Source: Prevotella sp. UBA7764 (GTDB taxonomy: Bacteria > Bacteroidota > Bacteroidia > Bacteroidales > Bacteroidaceae). From it: a stretch of DNA of 6,410 bases. The position numbers and the translations under genes are program-made. Location of the stretch: positions 1 to 6,410 of the forward strand of contig DLDU01000039.1 in assembly GCA_002481295.1 (NCBI GenBank), in the 5' to 3' direction. The notes under the pieces are model-generated. The model had not been told where the DNA came from and did no database searches. It saw only the letters and a program-made list of their open reading frames with translations. Of the stretch, positions 1-5,823 are shown piece by piece (within the stretch, counting starts at the first letter, position 1; each line of letters starts with the position of its first letter).

Positions 1-924
1 TACGAGCATACCTTCGAGAGCGTGAAATATGCTGAGCACAGCGACCGCAACTTCCATAAGGACTATGGCAACCTCGTGCCTTCGGGAAGCATCGGCTACA
101 ACATCACACCGATATCCAACCTCGGTCTGACCTATACCATGCGCATCTCGCGACCGGGCATCAGCCAGCTCAACCCTTACACCGACCGCACCGACCCGAC
201 AGCGCTTACCTACGGCAACCCATCACTCGCCGTGGTGAAGTCGCACAACGTGACGCTGGCCTACAACTTCTTCATGCCGAAGGTGATGTTCAACGTCAGC
301 CTCAGCCACGACTACATCGGCAATGAGATAGAGAACTACCAGTTCGTGGATGCCGACAACAAATACAACAGCACCTACGCCAACAACGGCAAGAGCAGAA
401 ACACCTACGTGGATGCCTTCGTCCGTTGGGCAGCCTGCAAGAACTCCACGCTGATGCTCAGCGGCAACGTGTCTTACGGTGACTGGAAAGCCAAAGAGTT
501 GGACTATCACAATTGGGGATGGTCGGGCAACGCCTATGTCGGACTGGAGCAGCAACTGCCATGGAAAATCAAGAGTTCATTCGGACTCTTCGCCCAAACA
601 CGTCAGTACAACCTCATGGGTTACAACAGCGGCATGCAGTTCTTCAATGCTTCGCTCACCCGCTCTTTCTTCAAGGATCGCTTAGAGCTCTCGGCCCGCT
701 ATGCCAACCCGCTCCGCAGCCACCTGATCATCAACCAGCACAGTGCCGGTGCCGACTTCAGCAACCATACCCACGTCTCCATCCCCCTACAGGTCTTAGC
801 CCTGTCAGTGAAGTGGAACTTTGGAAACACAAAGAAGCAGTTCGGACAGTACAGTTCGAAGATCAACAACGACTTCAACGACTCACAAAAGAAAGACTCA
901 CCGACAAGCAAAATGGGCATGTAG
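1..924 (+). CDS. Outer membrane beta-barrel family protein (TonB-receptor-like), C-terminal 307 residues, 5' end outside window
   Basis: The frame is open from the first base to a TAG stop at 922-924, so the start lies outside the window; the GTG at 22 is an internal codon, not a start. The visible 307 residues alternate aromatic and polar residues in short strands separated by polar loops, as in an outer membrane beta-barrel. Family marks are RISRPGISQLNPY followed by YGNPSL (visible residues about 49-76), the conserved RP...LNP...GNP-L block of the Bacteroidota beta-barrel family usually annotated as outer membrane beta-barrel or TonB-dependent receptor. SFFKDRLELSARY (about 222-234) and a last strand VLALSVKWNFG (about 265-275) follow. 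A polar tail of about 32 residues comes after that strand. The transported substrate cannot be told from this part. Any plug or carboxypeptidase-like domain would be upstream. The gene converges with the response regulator and has its own terminator. Confidence 0.9.
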   Translation, partial: YEHTFESVKYAEHSDRNFHKDYGNLVPSGSIGYNITPISNLGLTYTMRISRPGISQLNPYTDRTDPTALTYGNPSLAVVKSHNVTLAYNFFMPKVMFNVSLSHDYIGNEIENYQFVDADNKYNSTYANNGKSRNTYVDAFVRWAACKNSTLMLSGNVSYGDWKAKELDYHNWGWSGNAYVGLEQQLPWKIKSSFGLFAQTRQYNLMGYNSGMQFFNASLTRSFFKDRLELSARYANPLRSHLIINQHSAGADFSNHTHVSIPLQVLALSVKWNFGNTKKQFGQYSSKINNDFNDSQKKDSPTSKMGM

Positions 925-950
925 TCCATCCTACCCTATTCAAAACAGCA

Positions 951-992
951 AGAGCATCCATGGTCTGAAAACGCTCAGACTATGGATGCTCT
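951..992 (+). terminator. Intrinsic terminator of the left beta-barrel gene
   Basis: An 18-bp hairpin lies 26 bases after the stop: AGAGCATCCATGGTCTGA (951-968), loop AAACGC, then TCAGACTATGGATGCTCT (975-992), followed by GTTTGTTCC. The only non-Watson-Crick position (962 with 981) is G-U in a plus-strand transcript but a C-A mismatch in a minus-strand transcript. It therefore fits the plus-strand gene best. The T tract is interrupted. It could also stop read-through from the convergent regulator gene. Confidence 0.8.
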
Positions 993-1039
993 GTTTGTTC
1001 CTTCAATTTACTTTTGTTATTTCAAAGGCTATGAAACAA

Positions 1040-1064
1040 AAGCTCGTCAAGTGATGATGAGCTT
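1040..1064 (-). terminator. Possible intrinsic terminator overlapping the end of the response regulator gene
   Basis: On the minus strand AAGCTCATCA (1064-1055), a 5-base loop and TGACGAGCTT (1049-1040) form a 10-position stem with one A-C mismatch. TTGTTTC follows, so the strand reads GCTTTTGTTTC. The stem includes the TGA stop (1049-1047) of the regulator. A hairpin plus T-rich run at the end of the last gene of the trio suggests termination, but the stem is short and imperfect. Confidence 0.45.
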
Positions 1065-1757
1065 GTAACCGATGCCGCGTACATTGACGATGCGCAGCTG
1101 CGGGTCATGCTCTAAGCGATGGCGCAGCCTGGTAATAAACACTTGCAGGCTGCGCCCGTTGAAAAGCGTATCGTCGCCCCACAAGGCTAAGAGGATGGCG
1201 CGCGACTCCACCACCTCATTGACGTGTTCTGCCAACATCCGCAGCAACTCCGCCTCACGATGCGAAAGCTCCTCTACATGGCACTGCCACACTAATTGTT
1301 GTGTGACGGGATTGAAGCGATAGCTTCCGATGTCTATCCAGCGGTCACCATCTTCCGACTCCGATGATGAGGACTGACTATAAAGTTGCTGCCGTTCAGC
1401 CAGGCGGCAGACGCGTGCCATGAGTTCTTGCAGACTGAACGGCTTCTTCAGATAGTCATCACCACCCATCTTAAAGCCATTGACCACATCGTTGACCGAA
1501 GAGCGGGCGGTGAGAAAGAGCACCGGTGTCAACTTGTCGTGCTCACGGATACGCCTCACCATCTCAAAGCCGTCCATACGCGGCATCATCACGTCAGCGA
1601 TCAACACGTCGGGCTTGTCGGCAAAAAACGCACGCAGTCCTTCCTCGCCGTCAGCAGCAAGCGTCACACGCATGCCCTCAGGCTCCATCGTGTCCTTCAT
1701 GATCATGGCCAACGATGCCTCGTCCTCGACCAACAATACTTTTATCTTTTGCTCCAT
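1047..1757 (-). CDS. OmpR/PhoB-type two-component response regulator, 236 aa
   Basis: This is a cytoplasmic transcription factor phosphorylated by the partner kinase encoded upstream. The receiver domain (about 4-122) shows the acidic pair E11-D12, the phospho-acceptor D55 in ADVMMPRMDGFE, T83 in LFLTARSS and K105 in KKPF. A serine- and acid-rich linker (about 127-138, SQSSSSESEDGD) joins it to a winged-helix DNA-binding domain (about 141-236). That domain has ALWGDD near 191-196, the recognition helix GRSLQVFITRLRHRL (201-215) and the closing wing VRGIGYKL (226-233). I chose the ATG at 1757 because MEQKIKVLLVEDE begins exactly at the first receiver strand. A GTG at 1832 would add 25 residues with no family resemblance, encoded by a hairpin. 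No strong Shine-Dalgarno is present, as is usual in Bacteroidota. It lies 82 bp after the kinase gene on the same strand, with no promoter motif seen between. Target genes are unknown; the adjacent barrels are the obvious candidates. Confidence 0.96.
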   Translation of the reverse strand: MEQKIKVLLVEDEASLAMIMKDTMEPEGMRVTLAADGEEGLRAFFADKPDVLIADVMMPRMDGFEMVRRIREHDKLTPVLFLTARSSVNDVVNGFKMGGDDYLKKPFSLQELMARVCRLAERQQLYSQSSSSESEDGDRWIDIGSYRFNPVTQQLVWQCHVEELSHREAELLRMLAEHVNEVVESRAILLALWGDDTLFNGRSLQVFITRLRHRLEHDPQLRIVNVRGIGYKLIIT

Positions 1758-1783
1758 CGTTTCTGTTTCTTCTATACAACTTT

Positions 1784-1839
1784 GTAGGAGATGCGGCGTC
1801 ACGCCCCATACATTACACGACGGGTGCCGCACCTCCTAC
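1784..1839 (-). repeat. Intercistronic inverted repeat (mRNA hairpin) between kinase and regulator
   Basis: In the minus-strand transcript GTAGGAGGTGCGGC (1839-1826) can pair with GCCGCATCTCCTAC (1797-1784) over 14 positions, one of them G-U, around a 28-base loop. It begins directly after the kinase TAA stop. No T run follows (AAAGTTGTATAG), so it is not a normal intrinsic terminator. The G-U position would be an A-C mismatch in a plus-strand transcript, which suggests it acts in the operon mRNA. The 5' arm contains AGGAGG, which is buried when the stem forms. It may stabilise or divide the kinase and regulator messages; that role is inference. Confidence 0.65.
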
Positions 1840-3279
1840 TTATTGACCGAACATCAATATGAACTCCGTGCCTTTCCCCAGCGTACTTTTGACGCTGACC
1901 TCGCCACCCATGCGCTCCATGATATTGCGCACGTAATAGAGCCCGAGGCCATAGCCCTTCACGTCGTGGAGGTTGCCTTGCGGAACACGGTAGAACTTGT
2001 CGAAAATATACTCCAGCTTCTCCTTGGCAATACCGATACCATTATCTGCCACGGTAATAACCCCATCAGACAGACTGATGGTAATATCAACCGTAGTTCC
2101 TGAGTATTTCAAGGCATTGTCTATGAGGTTGCCTAACACATGCTGCAACTGAGCCGCGTCGGTAAATACCATAGGATGGTTGTCGCCACCTACAACATGG
2201 AAAGCCACGGGCTTATCGGCCTTCAAGCGATACTCCTCGACAAGGCTTTCCACCACGGGCGCCACATCGACTTGCTGCATATCGAGCTGCAATGTCGTGC
2301 GCCGTTCCATGGTCATCTGAAGGATCTGCTCCACGAGTTGTCCGAGCTTCTTCAGTTGTTGCAAGGCTATCTTCAGGTATTCAGTCCGCTTCTCTTTCGG
2401 CAACGACTGACCAAAGTTGAGCAGTGCATCGTTGGCGGCGTATGCCACAGAGACCGGTGTTTTCAACTCGTGCGTCATGTTGTTGACAAAGTCGCTCTTC
2501 ATCTCGTCGACAGCTTGCAACTCCCGGATAGTACGTCCCAACATCCAGAACACCATTAACAACAAAAGGATGACGACCACCGATAGGCCGATGACACCCT
2601 CCATGTTGCTAAGCACGATCCACCCCAAGGGTACACAAAACACGCGGTAGCTAAGCGTATGACCGTCTACGTCCCATTGCAACCGGGCAATCTCCACAGC
2701 GTGGTTGTGACTATAGCCAATCCTTTCTGTATGCGTAATCATCCGATTGTCTTTCCACAGTTCTACCTTCATTGTTCCTTCCATACCACAAGCGGCCATC
2801 TTCGCGTCCAGCAGATTATAGAAAGTAGCCACGACCGGTAGGGCAGCGGTGTCCACCACCTGATGCAAACCTCTACGCATCTCTTTGATGATGGAGGCGA
2901 AGGGATGGGATCTGGCAGTGTCGAGAGATAGTATTTTCTCCTTTCCGTTCTTAGCACTGTCAGATTTCACGACCTTGTATTTCTCTATCGTGGTCTTCTT
3001 GACAACGTTTCCTTTCCGTTCGATACGTATCGCTTTCCACAACAGTTCCTGGTGTTTATCCTGATCACCAATGGTATACTCTGCCGTCATCTGCTTATGG
3101 TAGAGCCGCTGACCTCGGATCAGCAGCTCTTCATAGTCGCATTCGGCGATGGCGTCATCAAGTTGTTGGTGCATCCGTGCGTACTGCATGTTGTACTGTC
3201 GGAAAAGCCAAAAACACAGCAGGCCGATGACCGCCGACAGTGCAATGGCAATGGCGATAAGGTTTCGTTTCCACTTCAT
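1840..3279 (-). CDS. Membrane-bound sensor histidine kinase, 479 aa
   Basis: This inner membrane kinase senses an extracytoplasmic signal, autophosphorylates and passes phosphate to the response regulator encoded next. From the chosen ATG it has a basic start (MKWKR), TM1 (about 7-26), a periplasmic region of about 200 residues (27-228), and TM2 (about 229-248, VIGLSVVVILLLLMVFWML). Next comes a HisKA dimerisation domain with H270 in THELKTPVS and a HATPase_c domain. The latter has the N box around N384-N388 (NLIDNALKYS), G1 DNGIGI (412-417), F box FDKFYR (426-431) and G2 KGYGLGL (441-447). All catalytic motifs are intact. There is no obvious HAMP, PAS or known sensor domain. The frame is open upstream to a GTG/ATG at 3420/3417 that overlaps the receptor-like gene's stop. 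Those 46-47 extra codons look like chance coding of a repeat and lie before the membrane segment. The 3279 start, just after a Bacteroidota -7 motif, is preferred. Confidence 0.95.
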   Translation of the reverse strand: MKWKRNLIAIAIALSAVIGLLCFWLFRQYNMQYARMHQQLDDAIAECDYEELLIRGQRLYHKQMTAEYTIGDQDKHQELLWKAIRIERKGNVVKKTTIEKYKVVKSDSAKNGKEKILSLDTARSHPFASIIKEMRRGLHQVVDTAALPVVATFYNLLDAKMAACGMEGTMKVELWKDNRMITHTERIGYSHNHAVEIARLQWDVDGHTLSYRVFCVPLGWIVLSNMEGVIGLSVVVILLLLMVFWMLGRTIRELQAVDEMKSDFVNNMTHELKTPVSVAYAANDALLNFGQSLPKEKRTEYLKIALQQLKKLGQLVEQILQMTMERRTTLQLDMQQVDVAPVVESLVEEYRLKADKPVAFHVVGGDNHPMVFTDAAQLQHVLGNLIDNALKYSGTTVDITISLSDGVITVADNGIGIAKEKLEYIFDKFYRVPQGNLHDVKGYGLGLYYVRNIMERMGGEVSVKSTLGKGTEFILMFGQ

Positions 3280-3284
3280 ACACG

Positions 3285-3292
3285 CAAAGATA
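3285..3292 (-). promoter_or_regulatory. Possible internal promoter (-7 TATCTTTG) just upstream of the kinase start
   Basis: The minus strand reads TATCTTTG, an exact match to the Bacteroidota -7 consensus TAnnTTTG, and ends 5 bases before the kinase ATG at 3279. No TTG/TTTG -33 element is visible at the usual distance. If used, transcription would begin at or next to the ATG and give a leaderless or nearly leaderless message. The isolated 8-base match could be chance. Confidence 0.4.
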
Positions 3293-3366
3293 ACACTTTT
3301 TCTGCTTATGACTGGTCCTTTCTCCTCAATAATGTGCCGCAGTGAGGGTATGGCACAGTTCTGTAA

Positions 3367-3404
3367 GATGCTGCTTTGCAGCATCCGCCCGCTTTGCAGC
3401 ATCC
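3367..3404 (-). repeat. Short direct repeat plus perfect hairpin between receptor-like gene and kinase
   Basis: GCTTTGCAGCATCC occurs on the plus strand at 3373-3386 and again at 3391-3404, an 18-bp period. The first copy's GCAGCATC (3378-3385) pairs perfectly with GATGCTGC (3367-3374) over a 3-base loop. On the minus-strand mRNA this is an 8-bp stem, followed by TTACAGAAC rather than a T run, so it is not a typical terminator. Read in the frame open into the kinase, the repeat encodes RMLQS twice. It fills part of the 137-bp gap between the receptor-like stop and the kinase ATG. Function is unknown. Confidence 0.6.
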
Positions 3405-3416
3405 TCCTGCTTGGCA

Positions 3417-5513
3417 TCACTGCTTGAACCGCGCCGTGTCTACCTCTTTGCTCTTGTCCTTGTATCCTCCGAACCTATAGACCAGCGATACGCCCACCTG
3501 ACGATAGCACGAGAAGTCCATCTTCATATTCTGGTTGCCGAAGCGGATGACAGGGTCGATGCCGGAAGTCTCAAAGAGGTCGTTGCAGAACACATGGAGC
3601 GTGGCACGCTTCTTCCAGAAGATATATTTCAATCCAAGGTCGACATTGCCCGAAGAAGGCAGATCGTAGATTGCCTGATGAGCCTTGGAGCGTATCATGC
3701 CGTCGAGATTGAGATAAAGATGATTGGGGACAAGGGTGAAGTTGTTGCGCAGGCTGGCCATCACCCAAGCGATGTCGCGGTTGAAGGGGATGTCGTAAAA
3801 CGCCGAGCATTTCTCCTTCATCCACACACCGAGAACGGTAAGACGGCTGTCGAGCCAGTTGCCGAAGCGCTGAGGCACGGAAGCCTGCAAGCCCCACTGC
3901 TGCGAGTAGTCAAAGTTAAGGAACTTGTATTGCACGGTCAGCCGGTCATGGCGCTGGTAAGGTGTCTGCGTGAAGTAGTCATCGGTGTAGTTGAACCATG
4001 CCACGAACTGGTATTTGTTGTGCAGCACATAGACCAACTGTGTCTGATAGTTGCTCGAAGGCTTGAGGCTCGGATTGCCCACCACTTCGTTGTAGCCGCC
4101 ATTGCTGAACGACGTGAAGTTTTGCAGCGTCCAATAGTCGGGGAAACGCTTGTCACTACTGACGTTGAGCAGGAGCATGTGACCGCTGCTGGGCATGTAG
4201 GTCAGCGAGAGCGTGGGATAGACATTCCACTGATGCCAGGCCGGCGAGTGATAATATTCGGCAGCCAGCGAGACCTCGAAGTCGAGCTTCTCTCCTATCT
4301 TGCCGTTGGTACCCGCATAGACGTTGACGATGTCCTCGTTCTGGCGACTGTATGAATTGGTGGGACTGGCGGCGGTGTTGCTGCCCGTAGGCAGAAATGT
4401 CTGCCAACTGTGGTCATTGGTGAGACTGTAGCGCACGCCGTAGTTGAGTCCCCATCCGCCCGCAAGACTGTGCTCTTGTCCAAGATGGAACTTCCAGCGG
4501 TTGATGCGCTGGTGCTCGTCAGTATCGAAGTGGAGCTCACCCGTAGGCAGCGTGCTGATGAGATGCTGTGTCGAGGGCGTATTATAATAGGTGTATTCCA
4601 CGTTGACCTTCGTGCCTGTAGGCAACTGGTAGTCGAGCATCACGTCGTGCATGGTCTTTCTCGTCCGATAAGCATTGGTCGCCATCACATTACCCGTCAC
4701 GTCTTCGCGTGCGTGTTCCGTGTCGTAGTTACCGGTGTAGCTCAGACTCAGCCGATGATTGTCGGTAAAGGCATAGTCAAGTCCCATACGCCACAGATGC
4801 TCGTGATCGCGACTGCGCTGCGCCTCGTACGTCTCAATGTCGTGTGTCGTCCCGTCGTCAAGATGATGGAGCGAAGTCTCGTCCGTTGTTCCGTAGGTCT
4901 TGCCATGATTGTGTTGATAGTTCACATCGAAGTCGAGTTTTCCTTTATGATAGATCAGTCCTGCCTTTTCGCTCCACATCGCCTCGTGTTCCTGGTTCCA
5001 GGCTCCCGTGAGTTCTCCCTGCCATCCGTCGGGCTGCGAACTGTCGGAGGCGATGTCGAGGTTGATGCTCGCCCCACGCACCTCGTAGCGGGCTGGTGTG
5101 GTGTACATCACTTCGGCATGCTTCAACCTGTTAGCGGGAAGACTCTTCAGCAAAGCATTGAGTTGAGCGGCATCCATCTGATAGTGCTTGCCGTTGATCA
5201 ATACGTTGAAGGCATTGCCCGCCAGCGTGAGTGAACCGTTGTTGTCGGTCACGCCGGGGATGAGCTTCAGTGCGTCATAGACATTGTCCGCGCTTTCTTT
5301 CTTAAGCAGCAGTGGCATATCGTAGGTCAGCTTGCTGCCCGCCACCTTCACGATAGGTCGCTCGCCTTTGACCATCACCTCTGGCAGGGCGTGGATGATG
5401 CTGTCCATACGTAGTGAGTCGACAGAGCTTGTGGCTGTGCCCGCTCCGTCTGTCTGCGCATAAGCAGCAGTCGCTGCCATGCAGAGCATCAGTATCATAG
5501 CTTTTCTTTCCAT
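3417..5513 (-). CDS. TonB-dependent-receptor-like outer membrane beta-barrel protein, complete, 698 aa
   Basis: This is predicted to be an outer membrane protein with a periplasmic plug and a large C-terminal barrel; its ligand is unknown. Residues 1-19 form a signal peptide (basic MERK, hydrophobic core, likely cleavage AYA|Q). After a short spacer, LPEVMVKGER (43-52) resembles the start of a Bacteroidota plug domain. The plug (about 43-155) has DALKLIPGV (80-88), LAGNAFNVLINGK (97-109) and AEVMYTTPARYEVRGASINLDI (133-154). The barrel runs from about 160 to 682 and carries the family's GNPSLKP (479-485), with a last strand RQVGVSLVYRFG (671-682) and the tail GGYKDKSKEVDTARFKQ. The carboxypeptidase-regulatory-like domain that often precedes the plug is absent, which explains the moderate length. 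The start at 5513 is fixed by the signal peptide; an ATG at 5520 is in another frame. The gene sits first in a trio with the two-component genes, has a likely promoter at 5536-5566, and its stop overlaps an alternative ATG of the kinase frame. Confidence 0.93.
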   Translation of the reverse strand: MERKAMILMLCMAATAAYAQTDGAGTATSSVDSLRMDSIIHALPEVMVKGERPIVKVAGSKLTYDMPLLLKKESADNVYDALKLIPGVTDNNGSLTLAGNAFNVLINGKHYQMDAAQLNALLKSLPANRLKHAEVMYTTPARYEVRGASINLDIASDSSQPDGWQGELTGAWNQEHEAMWSEKAGLIYHKGKLDFDVNYQHNHGKTYGTTDETSLHHLDDGTTHDIETYEAQRSRDHEHLWRMGLDYAFTDNHRLSLSYTGNYDTEHAREDVTGNVMATNAYRTRKTMHDVMLDYQLPTGTKVNVEYTYYNTPSTQHLISTLPTGELHFDTDEHQRINRWKFHLGQEHSLAGGWGLNYGVRYSLTNDHSWQTFLPTGSNTAASPTNSYSRQNEDIVNVYAGTNGKIGEKLDFEVSLAAEYYHSPAWHQWNVYPTLSLTYMPSSGHMLLLNVSSDKRFPDYWTLQNFTSFSNGGYNEVVGNPSLKPSSNYQTQLVYVLHNKYQFVAWFNYTDDYFTQTPYQRHDRLTVQYKFLNFDYSQQWGLQASVPQRFGNWLDSRLTVLGVWMKEKCSAFYDIPFNRDIAWVMASLRNNFTLVPNHLYLNLDGMIRSKAHQAIYDLPSSGNVDLGLKYIFWKKRATLHVFCNDLFETSGIDPVIRFGNQNMKMDFSCYRQVGVSLVYRFGGYKDKSKEVDTARFKQ

Positions 5514-5535
5514 CTCTCATTAGTTTTTCTCACTG

Positions 5536-5566
5536 CAAAGGTAGGCCGAAAAAGCAAGAGTCCCAA
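5536..5566 (-). promoter_or_regulatory. Bacteroidota-type promoter of the receptor-kinase-regulator operon
   Basis: On the minus strand the -7 element TACCTTTG (5543-5536) matches the TAnnTTTG consensus, and TTG (5566-5564) lies 20 bases upstream at the expected -33 distance. Transcription would start near 5530, giving a leader of under about 20 bases before the ATG at 5513. The leader has AT-rich AGAAAAACTAATGAGAG and no strong Shine-Dalgarno. This is the best promoter match I found in the window. No matching promoter was seen inside the kinase-regulator gap. Confidence 0.65.
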
Positions 5567-5656
5567 GCCTTTCGGCTTATACATCCTTAACGCCAAGTCT
5601 TAAATAAGCTTAACATCATTGCGGTATTACGCCAGTTTCTCTACAAAGCATAATCC

Positions 5657-5712
5657 ATAAATCGTAATTAAAACTTTCGGCAAATATAGCGAATTTATAA
5701 AGTACGATTTAT
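5657..5712. promoter_or_regulatory. Perfect 10-bp inverted repeat, possible operator
   Basis: ATAAATCGTA (5657-5666) and its exact reverse complement TACGATTTAT (5703-5712) are separated by 36 bp. The right arm overlaps an AT-rich direct repeat, ATTTATAAA, at 5693-5701 and 5707-5715 (14-bp period). Widely spaced arms suit two bound regulator dimers or DNA looping better than an RNA hairpin terminator. It lies about 150 bp upstream of the receptor-like gene start. Binding by the encoded OmpR-type regulator is an inference only. In AT-rich DNA part of this may be chance. Confidence 0.45.
5681..5688 (-). promoter_or_regulatory. Possible second upstream -7 box TATATTTG
   Basis: The minus strand TATATTTG matches TAnnTTTG and sits exactly at the centre (5684.5) of the inverted repeat 5657-5712. 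No TTG is seen at the usual -33 distance. If active, it would give the receptor-like operon a leader of about 165 bases, passing through the first promoter. This is a weak call because such 8-mers are common in AT-rich sequence. Confidence 0.25.
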
Positions 5713-5757
5713 AAAAAGGCAAAAACAAGCCAAAGTTTTAGTTATGATTAACAAAGT

Positions 5758-5798
5758 AAGGCCATGCCGCACAGCGCTTGGCTATGCGGCATGGCCTT
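5758..5798 (-). terminator. Strong hairpin terminator after the right-hand barrel gene, possibly bidirectional
   Basis: AAGGCCATGCCGCA (5758-5771) and TGCGGCATGGCCTT (5785-5798) form a perfect, GC-rich 14-bp stem with a 13-base loop, starting 25 bases after the stop of the minus-strand gene. On the minus strand it is followed by ACTTTGTTAATC, a weak T-rich tail. On the plus strand it ends in TTTTTATC, a better tail, although no plus-strand gene is seen before it. Its position makes it the terminator of the right-hand gene. Confidence 0.75.
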
Positions 5799-5823
5799 TT
5801 TATCACCATCCTTTTGACATCCC

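Larger units (their letters stand above)
5514..5823. other. 310-bp AT-rich intergenic region, no gene seen
   Basis: This spacer separates the right-hand barrel gene (stop at 5824) from the receptor-like gene (start at 5513), both on the minus strand. I see no credible reading frame or tRNA. It holds, from the receptor-like gene outward, a well-formed -7/-33 promoter, a second -7-like box inside an inverted repeat, AT-rich direct repeats, and a terminator hairpin next to the right-hand gene. The 8-mer GCCGAAAG (minus strand) occurs twice, at 5576-5569 upstream of the first promoter's -33 and at 5681-5674 overlapping the end of the second -7 box. That fits a regulatory region but may be chance. 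Confidence 0.7.

Noticed and set aside
513..968. Second plus-strand frame of 151 codons inside the left barrel gene
   Set aside because: It overlaps the supported barrel frame and runs into the terminator hairpin; it is a frame-shifted shadow.
1755..1832. GTG at 1832 as the response regulator start
   Set aside because: It would add 25 residues encoded within the intercistronic hairpin with no receiver-domain similarity; MEQKIKVLLVEDE at 1757 is the normal start.
1784..1839. Intercistronic hairpin as an intrinsic terminator of the kinase message
   Set aside because: No T run follows the stem on the minus strand, and the regulator downstream has no promoter of its own that I can see.
1480..2103. 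Plus-strand open frame of 207 codons spanning the regulator-kinase junction
   Set aside because: It crosses two well-supported genes on the other strand, has low-complexity serine/threonine-rich composition and no family resemblance.
3342..4355. Long plus-strand open frame of 337 codons opposite the receptor-like gene
   Set aside because: It is antisense to a protein with signal peptide, plug and barrel motifs, has no recognisable domain, and reads as the complement of that gene's codon pattern.
4410..5234. Plus-strand open frame of 274 codons opposite the receptor-like gene
   Set aside because: Same reason: valine/histidine/arginine-rich shadow translation with no motif, no promoter and no start signal.
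5302..5520. ATG at 5520 as an alternative start upstream of the receptor-like gene
   Set aside because: It is in a different frame, giving a 72-codon shadow without a signal peptide; the 5513 ATG gives a clear signal peptide.
5514..5823. Riboswitch or tRNA in the AT-rich spacer
   Set aside because: I could find no conserved riboswitch core or cloverleaf; the only strong stem is the terminator at 5758-5798.
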